A stretch of 12,103 nucleotides of DNA from Candidatus Tayloriibacteriota bacterium (GTDB lineage: Bacteria > Patescibacteriota > Minisyncoccia > Phycocordibacterales > PALSA-1337), in NCBI GenBank assembly GCA_026395105.1, contig JAPLZH010000065.1:1-12103 (forward strand). The letters run 5' to 3'. Shown here piece by piece: positions 5,885 through 11,995 of the stretch (positions within the stretch are counted from its first letter, which is position 1; each line of letters begins with the position of its first letter). A model generated the notes under the pieces. That model was given only the letters and a program-made list of their open reading frames with translations. It was not told where the DNA came from and searched no databases. Made by a program: the position numbers and the translations under genes.

Positions 5885-6112
5885 ATGAGTTTCCTTTCGA
5901 ATAAAAACAGTTCAGTAATAATACTCGCTTTCCTTCTCTTAGTAACAGGATTTACTGTTATGTCCTATTTTACTTATAAAGCACAGGAATATGCGGATGA
6001 AATGACTTCCATCTCTATTCAGAATTCTTTAGCTACAAATATTCATGAACAGAAAGTTTTAAAGTCACAGAAAGCTTTGCAAAAATCTTTTCAGAATTAC
6101 AGTGATTTATAA
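5885..6112 (+). CDS. Small single-pass membrane protein downstream of hpf
   Basis: A 75-residue protein with one strong membrane helix (about 11-30, I-I-L-A-F-L-L-L-V-T-G-F) and a hydrophilic, coiled-coil-prone C-terminal part (about 36-72) rich in K, Q and S. Four bases separate it from the hpf stop, and the purine-rich end of hpf (GAGGACGAGGA) may serve as its ribosome binding site. No family is recognised. Its last 16 bases overlap the tail of fmt on the other strand. Linkage to hpf suggests shared expression in slow growth, which is inference. Confidence 0.65.
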   Translation: MSFLSNKNSSVIILAFLLLVTGFTVMSYFTYKAQEYADEMTSISIQNSLATNIHEQKVLKSQKALQKSFQNYSDL

Positions 6113-6972
6113 GGCATTTCTTTTTTGCCTTCAGGTAAAACAGTTTTAATATTTAATTCACCGTTTTCGAATTCGGCGTCTTTTATAATTACTCTCGTTT
6201 TTACTATTCCTTCTGTTCCATCTGTTTCATTAGTCTCTTTAAAAAAGTAAGCAGTTGGCCAGCCTTTAAAAGCACAGATTTTTAGATAGTTTTTATAGGC
6301 ATCCGCATGTAGGTCTATGAGGCCGTCTTCTTTAGTAATCTTTTTTGTGAAGGTAGCTTCGGCGTGATTTTGCTCTTTTTCTTTTATTTCGCCCGTAGTC
6401 CATTTAGGTATGATTTCGGCTAGGGCAGTTCCGCCGAGCGCGCCTAGTGCTTTTTCGAATTCATCTATCGGCATAGGCCAGACAGACGGCGCGAAGTTTT
6501 TTTGCACTACTATTCCGCCATGATCCATTTCCTTATCCATAAGCATTATTGTGACGCCTATATTTTTTTCATCATTTAGAATCATCGACTGAAGAGGCGA
6601 TGGTCCACGATACTTCGGCAAAAGAGAAGGGTGTACGTTTAAACATTTATACTTCGGAATAGAAAGCACACTTTCTGGAATTATTTTGCCGTAGGAGGCG
6701 ACTATGAAAAGCTCTATCTTTTCTTTTTCACAAATATTTTGGAGTTCTGCTGGAAATTCTGTGGAAAGTTTTATGGGTGTTAGCACAGGTATCTTTTCCT
6801 CGGTGGTCCAGACTTTTACGGGCGTAGGAGTCAGTATTAACTTTCGCCCCTTCGGCTTATCCACGGTGGTGATAATAAGCGAGGGCAAAAAACCCGCCTT
6901 TTTAAGCTCATTTAGTACAATTATAGAAAACTCTGAACTACCGAAAAATGCCCATTTAACGCCTGTATTCAT
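6097..6972 (-). CDS. fmt: Methionyl-tRNA formyltransferase
   Basis: A 291-residue cytoplasmic enzyme that transfers a formyl group from 10-formyltetrahydrofolate to the amino group of methionyl-initiator tRNA. The catalytic triad is visible as N112, H114 and D150 in N-V-H-P-S-L-L-P-K-Y-R-G and M-D-K-E-M-D-H-G. The N-terminus has the F-F-G-S-S-E-F motif (9-15) of the formyltransferase fold, and V-D-K-P-K-G-R (37-43) matches the flexible tRNA-binding loop. The usual G-A-A-P-I-Q is G-P-S-P-L-Q here. The C-terminal OB-like domain (about 205-291) is shorter than in E. coli Fmt (about 315 residues in total). The gene is monocistronic and meets the hpf-linked small gene tail to tail with a 16-base overlap and no terminator. 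The assignment is secure. Confidence 0.96.
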   Translation of the reverse strand: MNTGVKWAFFGSSEFSIIVLNELKKAGFLPSLIITTVDKPKGRKLILTPTPVKVWTTEEKIPVLTPIKLSTEFPAELQNICEKEKIELFIVASYGKIIPESVLSIPKYKCLNVHPSLLPKYRGPSPLQSMILNDEKNIGVTIMLMDKEMDHGGIVVQKNFAPSVWPMPIDEFEKALGALGGTALAEIIPKWTTGEIKEKEQNHAEATFTKKITKEDGLIDLHADAYKNYLKICAFKGWPTAYFFKETNETDGTEGIVKTRVIIKDAEFENGELNIKTVLPEGKKEMPYKSL

Positions 6973-6981
6973 ATTGCATTT

Positions 6982-6987
6982 ATTATA
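6982..6987 (-). promoter_or_regulatory. -10 box of fmt
   Basis: A perfect TATAAT on the minus strand, nine bases before the fmt ATG. No good -35 is seen 16-18 bases upstream. The initiating base would lie within about three bases of the start codon, so the transcript is leaderless or nearly so. Confidence 0.55.
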
Positions 6988-7112
6988 TATTATTTGGTAA
7001 AAATAAAAACTAGCCTACCGGAGCGCCTCAAGCCGAACACTTACTCTTTCGAATTATTCAACACTGATTATTTAATCACATATTTCCTTGTAAAATAATA
7101 AAAAGTGGAGTA

Positions 7113-7700
7113 ATGTACTACATTGTCCGATCAAACGTTCACAAAAACAAATCCGTTACTGTAAGAGTTACACAAATTATGAGTAATAATGAACAGTTAA
7201 TCGAAGTTTTGTCGAATAGATTAACGACTGCAGTTCTCACTAAGATTTCGTTCAGTGAGAGGGAGCCGATAGAAAATCAGGCAAGGTCAATGTGGCAAGG
7301 AGATAAGAGGAGGCTGACCGAAGAAGTCGTATGCCTCGCTGAAGCTCTTTCTCAGGTGACTTTTAATGCGTTAAATGCTGGAGAACTAATACTCGAAAGA
7401 GCGCAGCCTGCGTGTAGATCCCTCCAGCGTGCTAGTAAGTTTCTTCACTGGAATGGCCAGACGAAGAGGACTATCGAGGTGGCCCGTCGAATTCGGGAAA
7501 TCTCCAAATGGCAATGGAGCAAAACTCCAAATCGAAGCACAGTTCTTTTTTCAAACAACCCTGACATCTTTGGCCCCACCGTCGGTCATTTTACTTCAGG
7601 TTTTTCTAATGCCATAAAAGGCCGTGAGAGATGGCATAAGCAACATCTCGTAGGATCTGCTGTGCCGAGATCCACGACGAGTGCCACCATGAACGCTTAG
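7113..7700 (+). CDS. Hypothetical protein of atypical composition
   Basis: A 195-residue basic protein that I do not recognise. It has no membrane helix or signal peptide. The middle (about 25-130) is predicted helical and rich in R, E and L (for example I-E-V-A-R-R-I-R-E-I-S-K-W-Q-W), while the C-terminal 50 residues are S/T/G-rich and low in structure. Codons are visibly more GC-rich than in flanking genes (CGA, CGG, GCC, CTC, ATC), as in the sigma-4-like gene at 138. The start at 7113 lies 16 bases after TAAAAT (7091-7096); ATG 7179 (M23, M-S-N-N-E-Q) is an equally credible start, and the first 22 residues look untypical. A strong terminator 53 bases downstream supports it as a transcribed unit. 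Recent acquisition is possible. Function is unknown. Confidence 0.5.
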   Translation: MYYIVRSNVHKNKSVTVRVTQIMSNNEQLIEVLSNRLTTAVLTKISFSEREPIENQARSMWQGDKRRLTEEVVCLAEALSQVTFNALNAGELILERAQPACRSLQRASKFLHWNGQTKRTIEVARRIREISKWQWSKTPNRSTVLFSNNPDIFGPTVGHFTSGFSNAIKGRERWHKQHLVGSAVPRSTTSATMNA

Positions 7701-7752
7701 GACCTTGAACACTTAGGCAAAAGCATCATAGTACAAAAGTTTTTATACATCT

Positions 7753-7779
7753 GGCCCACACTTCGTGCGGGCCGTTTTT
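7753..7779 (+). terminator. Rho-independent terminator after the 7113-7700 gene
   Basis: GGCCCACAC (7753-7761) pairs with GTGCGGGCC (7765-7773) across a three-base loop with one A-C mismatch, followed by G and five T's (7775-7779), then ATTTTC. The T run is on the plus strand. No T run follows the hairpin on the minus strand, so it does not obviously serve priA. Confidence 0.85.
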
Positions 7780-7816
7780 ATTTTCAAATTAATACGGCCG
7801 GCCCTACGCTAATTAT

Positions 7817-9757
7817 TTAAAGCAAACTCTCCGGATCTACCCGAATCTCCGAACTCTGTGGCAGACTTTTTAATTTTTGCAAAAGAAGGGCGCGCGTATT
7901 TTCGCTGGAACTTTCGCCATTTTTGCCCTCCCACTTTTCTTTCGGAATTTTCAAAAGGCCGTGTAAGACAAAATTTCCGTCTAGTGAATTCGTAAACGCA
8001 GGAAAAACATCCACATTTTCTGGCGCTAAAATGTCCTGGATGACTTTCATTTCCTCTACTATCTCATTTTTCTTTCCTTTTATGGTGACTTTTATTAGAG
8101 TACTAAACGGCGGAAATCCGGTGGCTTTTCTCGCCTCTATCTCAGCTCTGTAAAATTCCAAAATATTTCCCTTAGAACTGTATTCGAAAACGGGGAGGCT
8201 GGCTTGGCGCGTCTGTATGACCATGCCGTGGCTGGCCTGTGAGCGAAGGGTGAGAATGGTATAGAAAAGGCGTTCCTGGGCTCGGAAGTCGGGCATTGAG
8301 AGTAGGGAGTCCATCGAAACTATTCCCACGTTTTCTATCTTTTCATGGATAAAGCGAAGGGCCATTTCAGTGCAAAGGAGAATCGAGCCTGGGGACTTCA
8401 TGAAATTATCAGCCACTTCCTTTGCCGTGAGCTCCTTCGGACAGGATTCTCTGTCTAATTTAAAAACTGTCACATCAGGATACATTTCCTTTAAATTCTT
8501 TTGCACTAAATCTATTCCGATTCCGATCGTCTTTAAATTCCAGCTTCCGCAGTAAGCACAGACTTCACTAGAACTTCTCCTCTCACCACAGTGGTGACAC
8601 ATAAAAAAAGTTTTCTCTGGATTATTCGGTGATGGATAGAGGACGACAGGTGCTCCGCATTTATGGCAAAGAACGCTTTTCTGGCAGTCTCCACATAAAG
8701 TCTGAGGGGAAAGTCCTTTTCGGCCGACTAGCATTATCATCCTTTCATTTTGCTCTTTCGACTTTTTTATAAGTGCATTCATGCTTTCACCGAAAATACG
8801 GAATTCTTTTATATCCGCTGTCATGTCAGTCACTTCCACGTGCGCCGTCGTAAGCATTCGCCATTTAGTCGGTTCACCAGCATGAAGTTCTCCTTCTTTA
8901 TGGTGGTATAGATGCTCAATAGGTAGCACCGCGTCAGCTATGAAGAGTGTATTTCCATTTTCTTCGGCAAAATATTCGGCAAAGACTCGTAGATCCGTGT
9001 ATGGCCTATACTGTGTTTTATAATGCCTCGAATGTGCGCGCTCGAGTATTATGGTCGACATATCTGGTCTGGCTAGGAGAAGGTATGGTGCAGTGCAAAT
9101 GACTAGGAGTGGATGATTTTCCGTGCAGATTTTATTAACGGCTTCTGTAGTAGCTTTTTTACCAAGCGAGCCGTGAAGGATCACTGTAAAGTCTTCAATA
9201 CCTTTTTCTAAAATAGTTTTTAGATACGATGCATCTTCTGTCGTCGGGACTATTAGGGCGACGGAAGTTTTCTTTGCAAAGGCCTGTCTAATGGTGCTTC
9301 TATAACTACTAAAGCGGTCCTCGCTATCTCCCTGAATAATATATTTCTCGGCAAGTGGAGTGGGTGTGTCAGGATTTTCTTTTTTCTTCAGGCCTGCAGG
9401 CTTTGGGAATTTAAGTGTCTGAAGTTCAGTTAAAAGGGAAGTAGGGAGGATAGAGAAAAGTGTCGCGCCTATCTGTGATGCAGAGAAGTCGGCAGTTCTC
9501 TTTGCTGAACGCATAAAGGCTTCTGATAAAAAATCATTGGTTTCTATTTGCTCTACCTTTTTCATTTCGAAATCGGCGCCTTTTACTTCGCTTTTTGCAG
9601 ATATGGCTTCACGGACGTCTATAACTAGAGCATAAACCTTCTTCTTCCTCACGGACACAGTAACTAAAGCCCCCGGTTTAATATCTAGGGTTGTAAAGTA
9701 TGAAAGTGTTTCTATTCCGACAGCTCTTTTTATCGGTATGACTTCTATGAGCCGCAT
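7817..9757 (-). CDS. priA: PriA-like primosomal protein N' with degenerate helicase motifs
   Basis: A 646-residue protein from ATG 9757, which begins M-R-L-I-E-V-I-P and has a perfect extended -10 box six bases upstream. The frame stays open to 9853, but that part lies in repeat DNA. PriA reloads the replicative helicase at stalled forks. Recognisable parts are the N-terminal 3'-DNA-binding domain (about 1-70), eight zinc-ligand cysteines at C355, C358, C364, C367, C387, C390, C400 and C403, the D-S-L-L-S-M-P-D-F-R-A-Q-E-R segment (about 483-496), and the G-F-P-P-F motif (547-551). The ATPase motifs are missing: the Walker A position reads Q-G-D-S-E-D-R-F (about 142-149) instead of GxTGSGKT, the DEEH box reads L-E-R-A-H (238-242), and the motif VI arginines are replaced by R-S-Q-A-S-H-G (505-511). 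A structural, helicase-inactive primosome factor is likely, as described for actinobacterial PriA. Confidence 0.88.
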   Translation of the reverse strand: MRLIEVIPIKRAVGIETLSYFTTLDIKPGALVTVSVRKKKVYALVIDVREAISAKSEVKGADFEMKKVEQIETNDFLSEAFMRSAKRTADFSASQIGATLFSILPTSLLTELQTLKFPKPAGLKKKENPDTPTPLAEKYIIQGDSEDRFSSYRSTIRQAFAKKTSVALIVPTTEDASYLKTILEKGIEDFTVILHGSLGKKATTEAVNKICTENHPLLVICTAPYLLLARPDMSTIILERAHSRHYKTQYRPYTDLRVFAEYFAEENGNTLFIADAVLPIEHLYHHKEGELHAGEPTKWRMLTTAHVEVTDMTADIKEFRIFGESMNALIKKSKEQNERMIMLVGRKGLSPQTLCGDCQKSVLCHKCGAPVVLYPSPNNPEKTFFMCHHCGERRSSSEVCAYCGSWNLKTIGIGIDLVQKNLKEMYPDVTVFKLDRESCPKELTAKEVADNFMKSPGSILLCTEMALRFIHEKIENVGIVSMDSLLSMPDFRAQERLFYTILTLRSQASHGMVIQTRQASLPVFEYSSKGNILEFYRAEIEARKATGFPPFSTLIKVTIKGKKNEIVEEMKVIQDILAPENVDVFPAFTNSLDGNFVLHGLLKIPKEKWEGKNGESSSENTRALLLQKLKSLPQSSEIRVDPESLL

Positions 9758-9763
9758 AAGGTG

Positions 9764-9772
9764 ATTATAGCA
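9764..9772 (-). promoter_or_regulatory. Extended -10 promoter of priA
   Basis: On the minus strand TG-C-TATAAT (9772-9764) is a perfect extended -10 element with exactly six bases before ATG 9757. This both fixes the start codon and predicts a leaderless mRNA. The -35 region is poor. Confidence 0.75.
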
Positions 9773-9818
9773 AAGAATACAAAGAAAGCTAAAGAAAACC
9801 CAAAAAGTGTTTTGGAGG

Positions 9819-9931
9819 GGAAACGAAAAATGAGTCTTTTGAGGGGTACACAAATTTTCTGCTGAAAATTTGTCCAGTCCTCGGGCTCTTCGCCCTGCGG
9901 AGCCCCCTCAAAAGACTTATTTTTCGTTTCC
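9819..9931. repeat. 113-bp inverted-repeat element with nested hairpins
   Basis: Arms 9819-9846 and 9904-9931 are complementary over 28 bases with one mismatch. Inside, ACAAATTTT (9850-9858) and AAAATTTGT (9865-9873) form a perfect hairpin around CTGCTG, and a second hairpin forms from GGGC/GCCC (starting 9883), or alternatively GGGCTC/GAGCCC (9883-9888 and 9900-9905). As RNA or extruded DNA this gives a long stem capped by a two-armed junction. It lies between the response-regulator stop and the priA promoter. No T run follows on the minus strand, so it is not a standard terminator. It may be a miniature mobile element, an RNA-processing signal or a small RNA. Confidence 0.85.
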
Positions 9932-9977
9932 ACGCACGCACACATTCGCGGGCTCGGTTTTTTATTTGCAAAAAATA

Positions 9978-10649
9978 TCAAATGTCGTCTATTTTATAAC
10001 CTCGGCCGGGAACATTGTGAATTAACTTTTTTCGATTTCCACCATTTATCTTTATTCTCAGATTTAGAATGTGTGCCTCTATAGTATTTGAAAACGGATC
10101 ACTGTCTGCGTTCCAGACATGCTCCATGATCATTCCTCTAGAGAGTACGATTCCCTTATTTTTAACTAATAATTCGAGTAGAGAATATTCTTTCCTCGTT
10201 AAATAGACCATCTTTCTGTCTCTCATGACCTTCTGTTTTCTAATATCTAGTTTTAAATCACTGACGGCGAAAAATGTTTCTTGTAATTTTCCAGGCCTTC
10301 TTAATATGCAGAATAGTCTGGCTAATAGTTCATTAAAAGAGAACGGTTTTGTTATGTAGTCATCTGCCCCCATATTTAATAATTCAATTTTTGAATTCGT
10401 ATCTATGGTGGCTGATAAAACTAGGATCGGAGTACCTATTTCTGATTTTCTTATCTCTTTGCAAACGTCCACTCCGCTTTTTTTAGGCAAAGTTCGATCG
10501 AGGATAATCAGATCATATTCATTCGTCCTAGCCATATATGAACCCCTTTCGCCGTTAGTGGCAGTATCGACCATGAAAGACTCTTCGCTTAACCCCTTTG
10601 ATAAAGAGAAAAGTAGATTTTCATCATCCTCAATAATTAATATTCGCAT
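9978..10649 (-). CDS. OmpR/PhoB-family response regulator (orphan)
   Basis: A 223-residue two-component DNA-binding regulator. The receiver domain (1-118) has the acidic pair D8-D9, the phosphoacceptor D51 in L-I-I-L-D-R-T-L-P, S79 and the conserved K101 in D-D-Y-I-T-K-P-F, so it should be phosphorylatable. The C-terminal winged helix (about 130-223) contains L-T-R-K-E-Y-S-L-L-E-L-L, S-N-T-I-E-A-H-I-L-N-L-R-I-K-I and V-P-G-R-G-Y-K-I, typical of OmpR-type effectors. No histidine kinase gene is adjacent, so the partner is encoded elsewhere. The start is preceded by TAGACT six bases upstream. The gene ends in TGA at 9978-9980, followed by the inverted-repeat element. Regulon unknown. Confidence 0.93.
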   Translation of the reverse strand: MRILIIEDDENLLFSLSKGLSEESFMVDTATNGERGSYMARTNEYDLIILDRTLPKKSGVDVCKEIRKSEIGTPILVLSATIDTNSKIELLNMGADDYITKPFSFNELLARLFCILRRPGKLQETFFAVSDLKLDIRKQKVMRDRKMVYLTRKEYSLLELLVKNKGIVLSRGMIMEHVWNADSDPFSNTIEAHILNLRIKINGGNRKKLIHNVPGRGYKIDDI

Positions 10650-10655
10650 ATTTAT

Positions 10656-10661
10656 AGTCTA
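10656..10661 (-). promoter_or_regulatory. Possible -10 box of the response-regulator gene
   Basis: TAGACT on the minus strand, six bases before ATG 10649, matches the spacing of the other leaderless promoters here. It agrees with the -10 consensus at four of six positions and has no clear -35, so support is mostly positional. Confidence 0.35.
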
Positions 10662-10719
10662 GTTTATTTGCCTTAAAATTTCTATCCCCAGTTTGCGAAA
10701 AATTCATAAAGATTTTATC

Positions 10720-10748
10720 TTGGATGTGTTGTAATTTTATGCTAGAAT
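10720..10748 (+). promoter_or_regulatory. Promoter of the gene at 10761
   Basis: TTGGAT (10720-10725), a 17-base spacer ending in TGC, and TAGAAT (10743-10748) form an extended -10 promoter with a partial -35. The ATG at 10761 lies 12 bases downstream, leaving a leader of about six bases. Confidence 0.55.
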
Positions 10749-10760
10749 GAAGGCAAATAT

Positions 10761-11149
10761 ATGCGTCAAAATATGGAGATAAATAATAGGGTTGAATTAA
10801 TACAGCAGTATGTAAAAGAGGAAGATACGGATAATAATGCTCTAGTCTCTAAATTAATAGCTGATATTCTAGATTTTACTGATGAGCATATGATAGCTGT
10901 ATTAAATGCGGGAACTATCGAATCTGTAGGTCTCGCTAGATTCATAAAAGGAATTGATGAAGAGATTGCAAATGGTGGAATTTTAGACACGGCTCCACGG
11001 CTCCATGGCTCCCTGAATTAAAAGATAAAGTACTCAGATTAAATGTTTTCGTAGCGGATGCTGAAGGGACGGAGGCATATAAAGCGGCGGAAAAGGCTAT
11101 GATGCACGATTTTACAGAGACGATGCGAAAAATGGGAAATAAGAAATAA
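10761..11149 (+). pseudogene. Unknown gene split by an 8-bp tandem duplication
   Basis: The frame from ATG 10761 stops at TAA 11019-11021 after 86 residues. Just before, CGGCTCCA occurs twice in tandem (10990-10997 and 10998-11005). Reading without one copy joins cca to tgg at 11006 and continues in frame through P-W-L-P-E-L-K-D-K-V-L-R-L-N-V-F-V-A-D-A to TAA at 11147-11149, giving a 126-residue protein. The downstream part has protein-like composition and no stop, so the duplication is almost certainly the cause of the break. The product would be a soluble, acidic, helical protein with no recognised domain; the N-terminal half includes L-V-S-K-L-I-A-D-I-L-D-F-T-D-E-H. It diverges from the response-regulator gene. 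The state could be a mutation, an assembly error, or an OFF state of slippage-driven phase variation. Confidence 0.75.
10990..11005 (+). repeat. Perfect 8-bp tandem duplication (CGGCTCCA x2)
   Basis: Two identical copies are followed by a near-copy, TGGCTCCC (11006-11013). Because 8 is not a multiple of 3, gain or loss of one copy switches the frame of the surrounding gene. Confidence 0.9.
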
Positions 11150-11163
11150 ACAAAATATAAATA

Positions 11164-11169
11164 TATAAT
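11164..11169 (+). promoter_or_regulatory. -10 box of the SIMPL-domain gene
   Basis: A perfect TATAAT, nine bases before ATG 11179, the same spacing as at fmt. No -35 is evident in the A-rich upstream sequence, which overlaps the end of the preceding broken gene. Confidence 0.5.
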
Positions 11170-11178
11170 TAATTAAAT

Positions 11179-11913
11179 ATGGCAATATCAAAAGATTTTA
11201 AAATAATAATCGTCGGAATTATACTCGGCGTCAGTTTACTTTTAAGTACGGCGCTAGCATCGCTCGTTTTCTGGAATGCTAGGAGTCAGGGCTCATTATC
11301 TGTCACTGGTTCTGCTCGTCAGTCAGTGGTGGCTGATAATGCAAAGTGGACTGGAAGCTGGACTAGGCGTGTGACGGTCGCGAATTTAAAGGCCGGATAT
11401 GCTTCTATAGCAAAGGATGAGGCACTCGTCACTTCATTTTTGCAAAGTAAGGGGATTAGCGCGGATGAGATGAGCATTGGCCCCGTCTCTATGGATGAGG
11501 TCTATAAATACAATGATACTTCGCCGAGCACAGAGAGGGAATATAATCTTCATCAGTCGGTACTCGTAAGCTCAAACGATGTGGAAAAAATTACTGGTTT
11601 AGCAAAGAATACGAAAGCACTCGTAGATAACGGTGTCATTTTCTCTACTGGAAATCCTGAATATTATTATTCTAAACTCGCCGACCTTCGCGTAAGTCTC
11701 CTCGGTAATGCTATTCGCGACGCAGAGGCGCGTGCAGATAAAATAGCCTCCGCCGGGGGAAAGAAGCTCGGTAATCTAGTAAGCGCAGCTGGAGGCGTGG
11801 TTCAGGTTCTTCCAGCCGGCTCCGTAGAGGTCTCTGATTACGGCTCATACGATACAGGAAGCATTAATAAAGAGGTGATGATTACGGTGAAAGCAGGATT
11901 TGAATTACGCTAA
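11179..11913 (+). CDS. Membrane-anchored SIMPL-domain (DUF541, YggE-like) protein
   Basis: A 244-residue protein with an N-terminal membrane anchor (about 9-32, I-I-I-V-G-I-I-L-G-V-S-L-L-L) and an extracytoplasmic SIMPL domain (about 38-243). Family features are the opening S-L-S-V-T-G-S-A-R, the helix with S-F-L-Q-S-K-G-I-S-A-D-E-M-S, and the late helix A-I-R-D-A-E-A-R-A-D-K-I-A-S-A-G-G-K-K-L-G, where A-x-x-D-A-x-x-x-A is typical. The C-terminus ends in the strand V-M-I-T-V-K-A-G-F-E-L. SIMPL proteins are linked to oxidative-stress defence (YggE) and form large envelope assemblies in some bacteria; the molecular role is unclear. It is monocistronic and no obvious plus-strand terminator follows. 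Confidence 0.88.
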   Translation: MAISKDFKIIIVGIILGVSLLLSTALASLVFWNARSQGSLSVTGSARQSVVADNAKWTGSWTRRVTVANLKAGYASIAKDEALVTSFLQSKGISADEMSIGPVSMDEVYKYNDTSPSTEREYNLHQSVLVSSNDVEKITGLAKNTKALVDNGVIFSTGNPEYYYSKLADLRVSLLGNAIRDAEARADKIASAGGKKLGNLVSAAGGVVQVLPAGSVEVSDYGSYDTGSINKEVMITVKAGFELR

Positions 11914-11923
11914 ATTTGCCGGT

Positions 11924-11953
11924 AAAAAATAGCACTAGCCAGATTCCTGCTAG
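11924..11953 (-). terminator. Minus-strand terminator at the right edge
   Basis: On the minus strand CTAGCAG and CT(G)GCTAG (within 11953-11935) form a stem with one bulged base and a GAAT loop. TGCTA and six T's (complement of A's 11924-11929) follow. The direction fits the partial gene that ends at 11996. Confidence 0.6.
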
Positions 11954-11995
11954 ATCCCTTCCGCCATGTCAACTCATATGACCATGACACCCAAA

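Noticed and set aside
7429..7617. Alternative plus-strand frame inside the unknown gene
   Set aside because: It is short, has no start signal and shows no domain; the longer frame spans it and reaches the terminator.
7796..7803. GGCCGGCC palindrome between the terminator and priA
   Set aside because: An isolated 8-bp palindrome without neighbours or a gene start; most likely coincidence.
9940..9966. GGGCTCGG followed by six T's as a plus-strand terminator
   Set aside because: No local stem precedes the T run, the only complementary segment is about 45 bases upstream, and no plus-strand gene ends there.
9758..9981. Open frames upstream of priA, including a 32-residue PriA extension and a separate 78-residue frame
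   Set aside because: They run through the inverted-repeat element and the priA promoter. PriA proteins normally begin near the M-R-L-I-E-V strand, which has a promoter exactly six bases before it.
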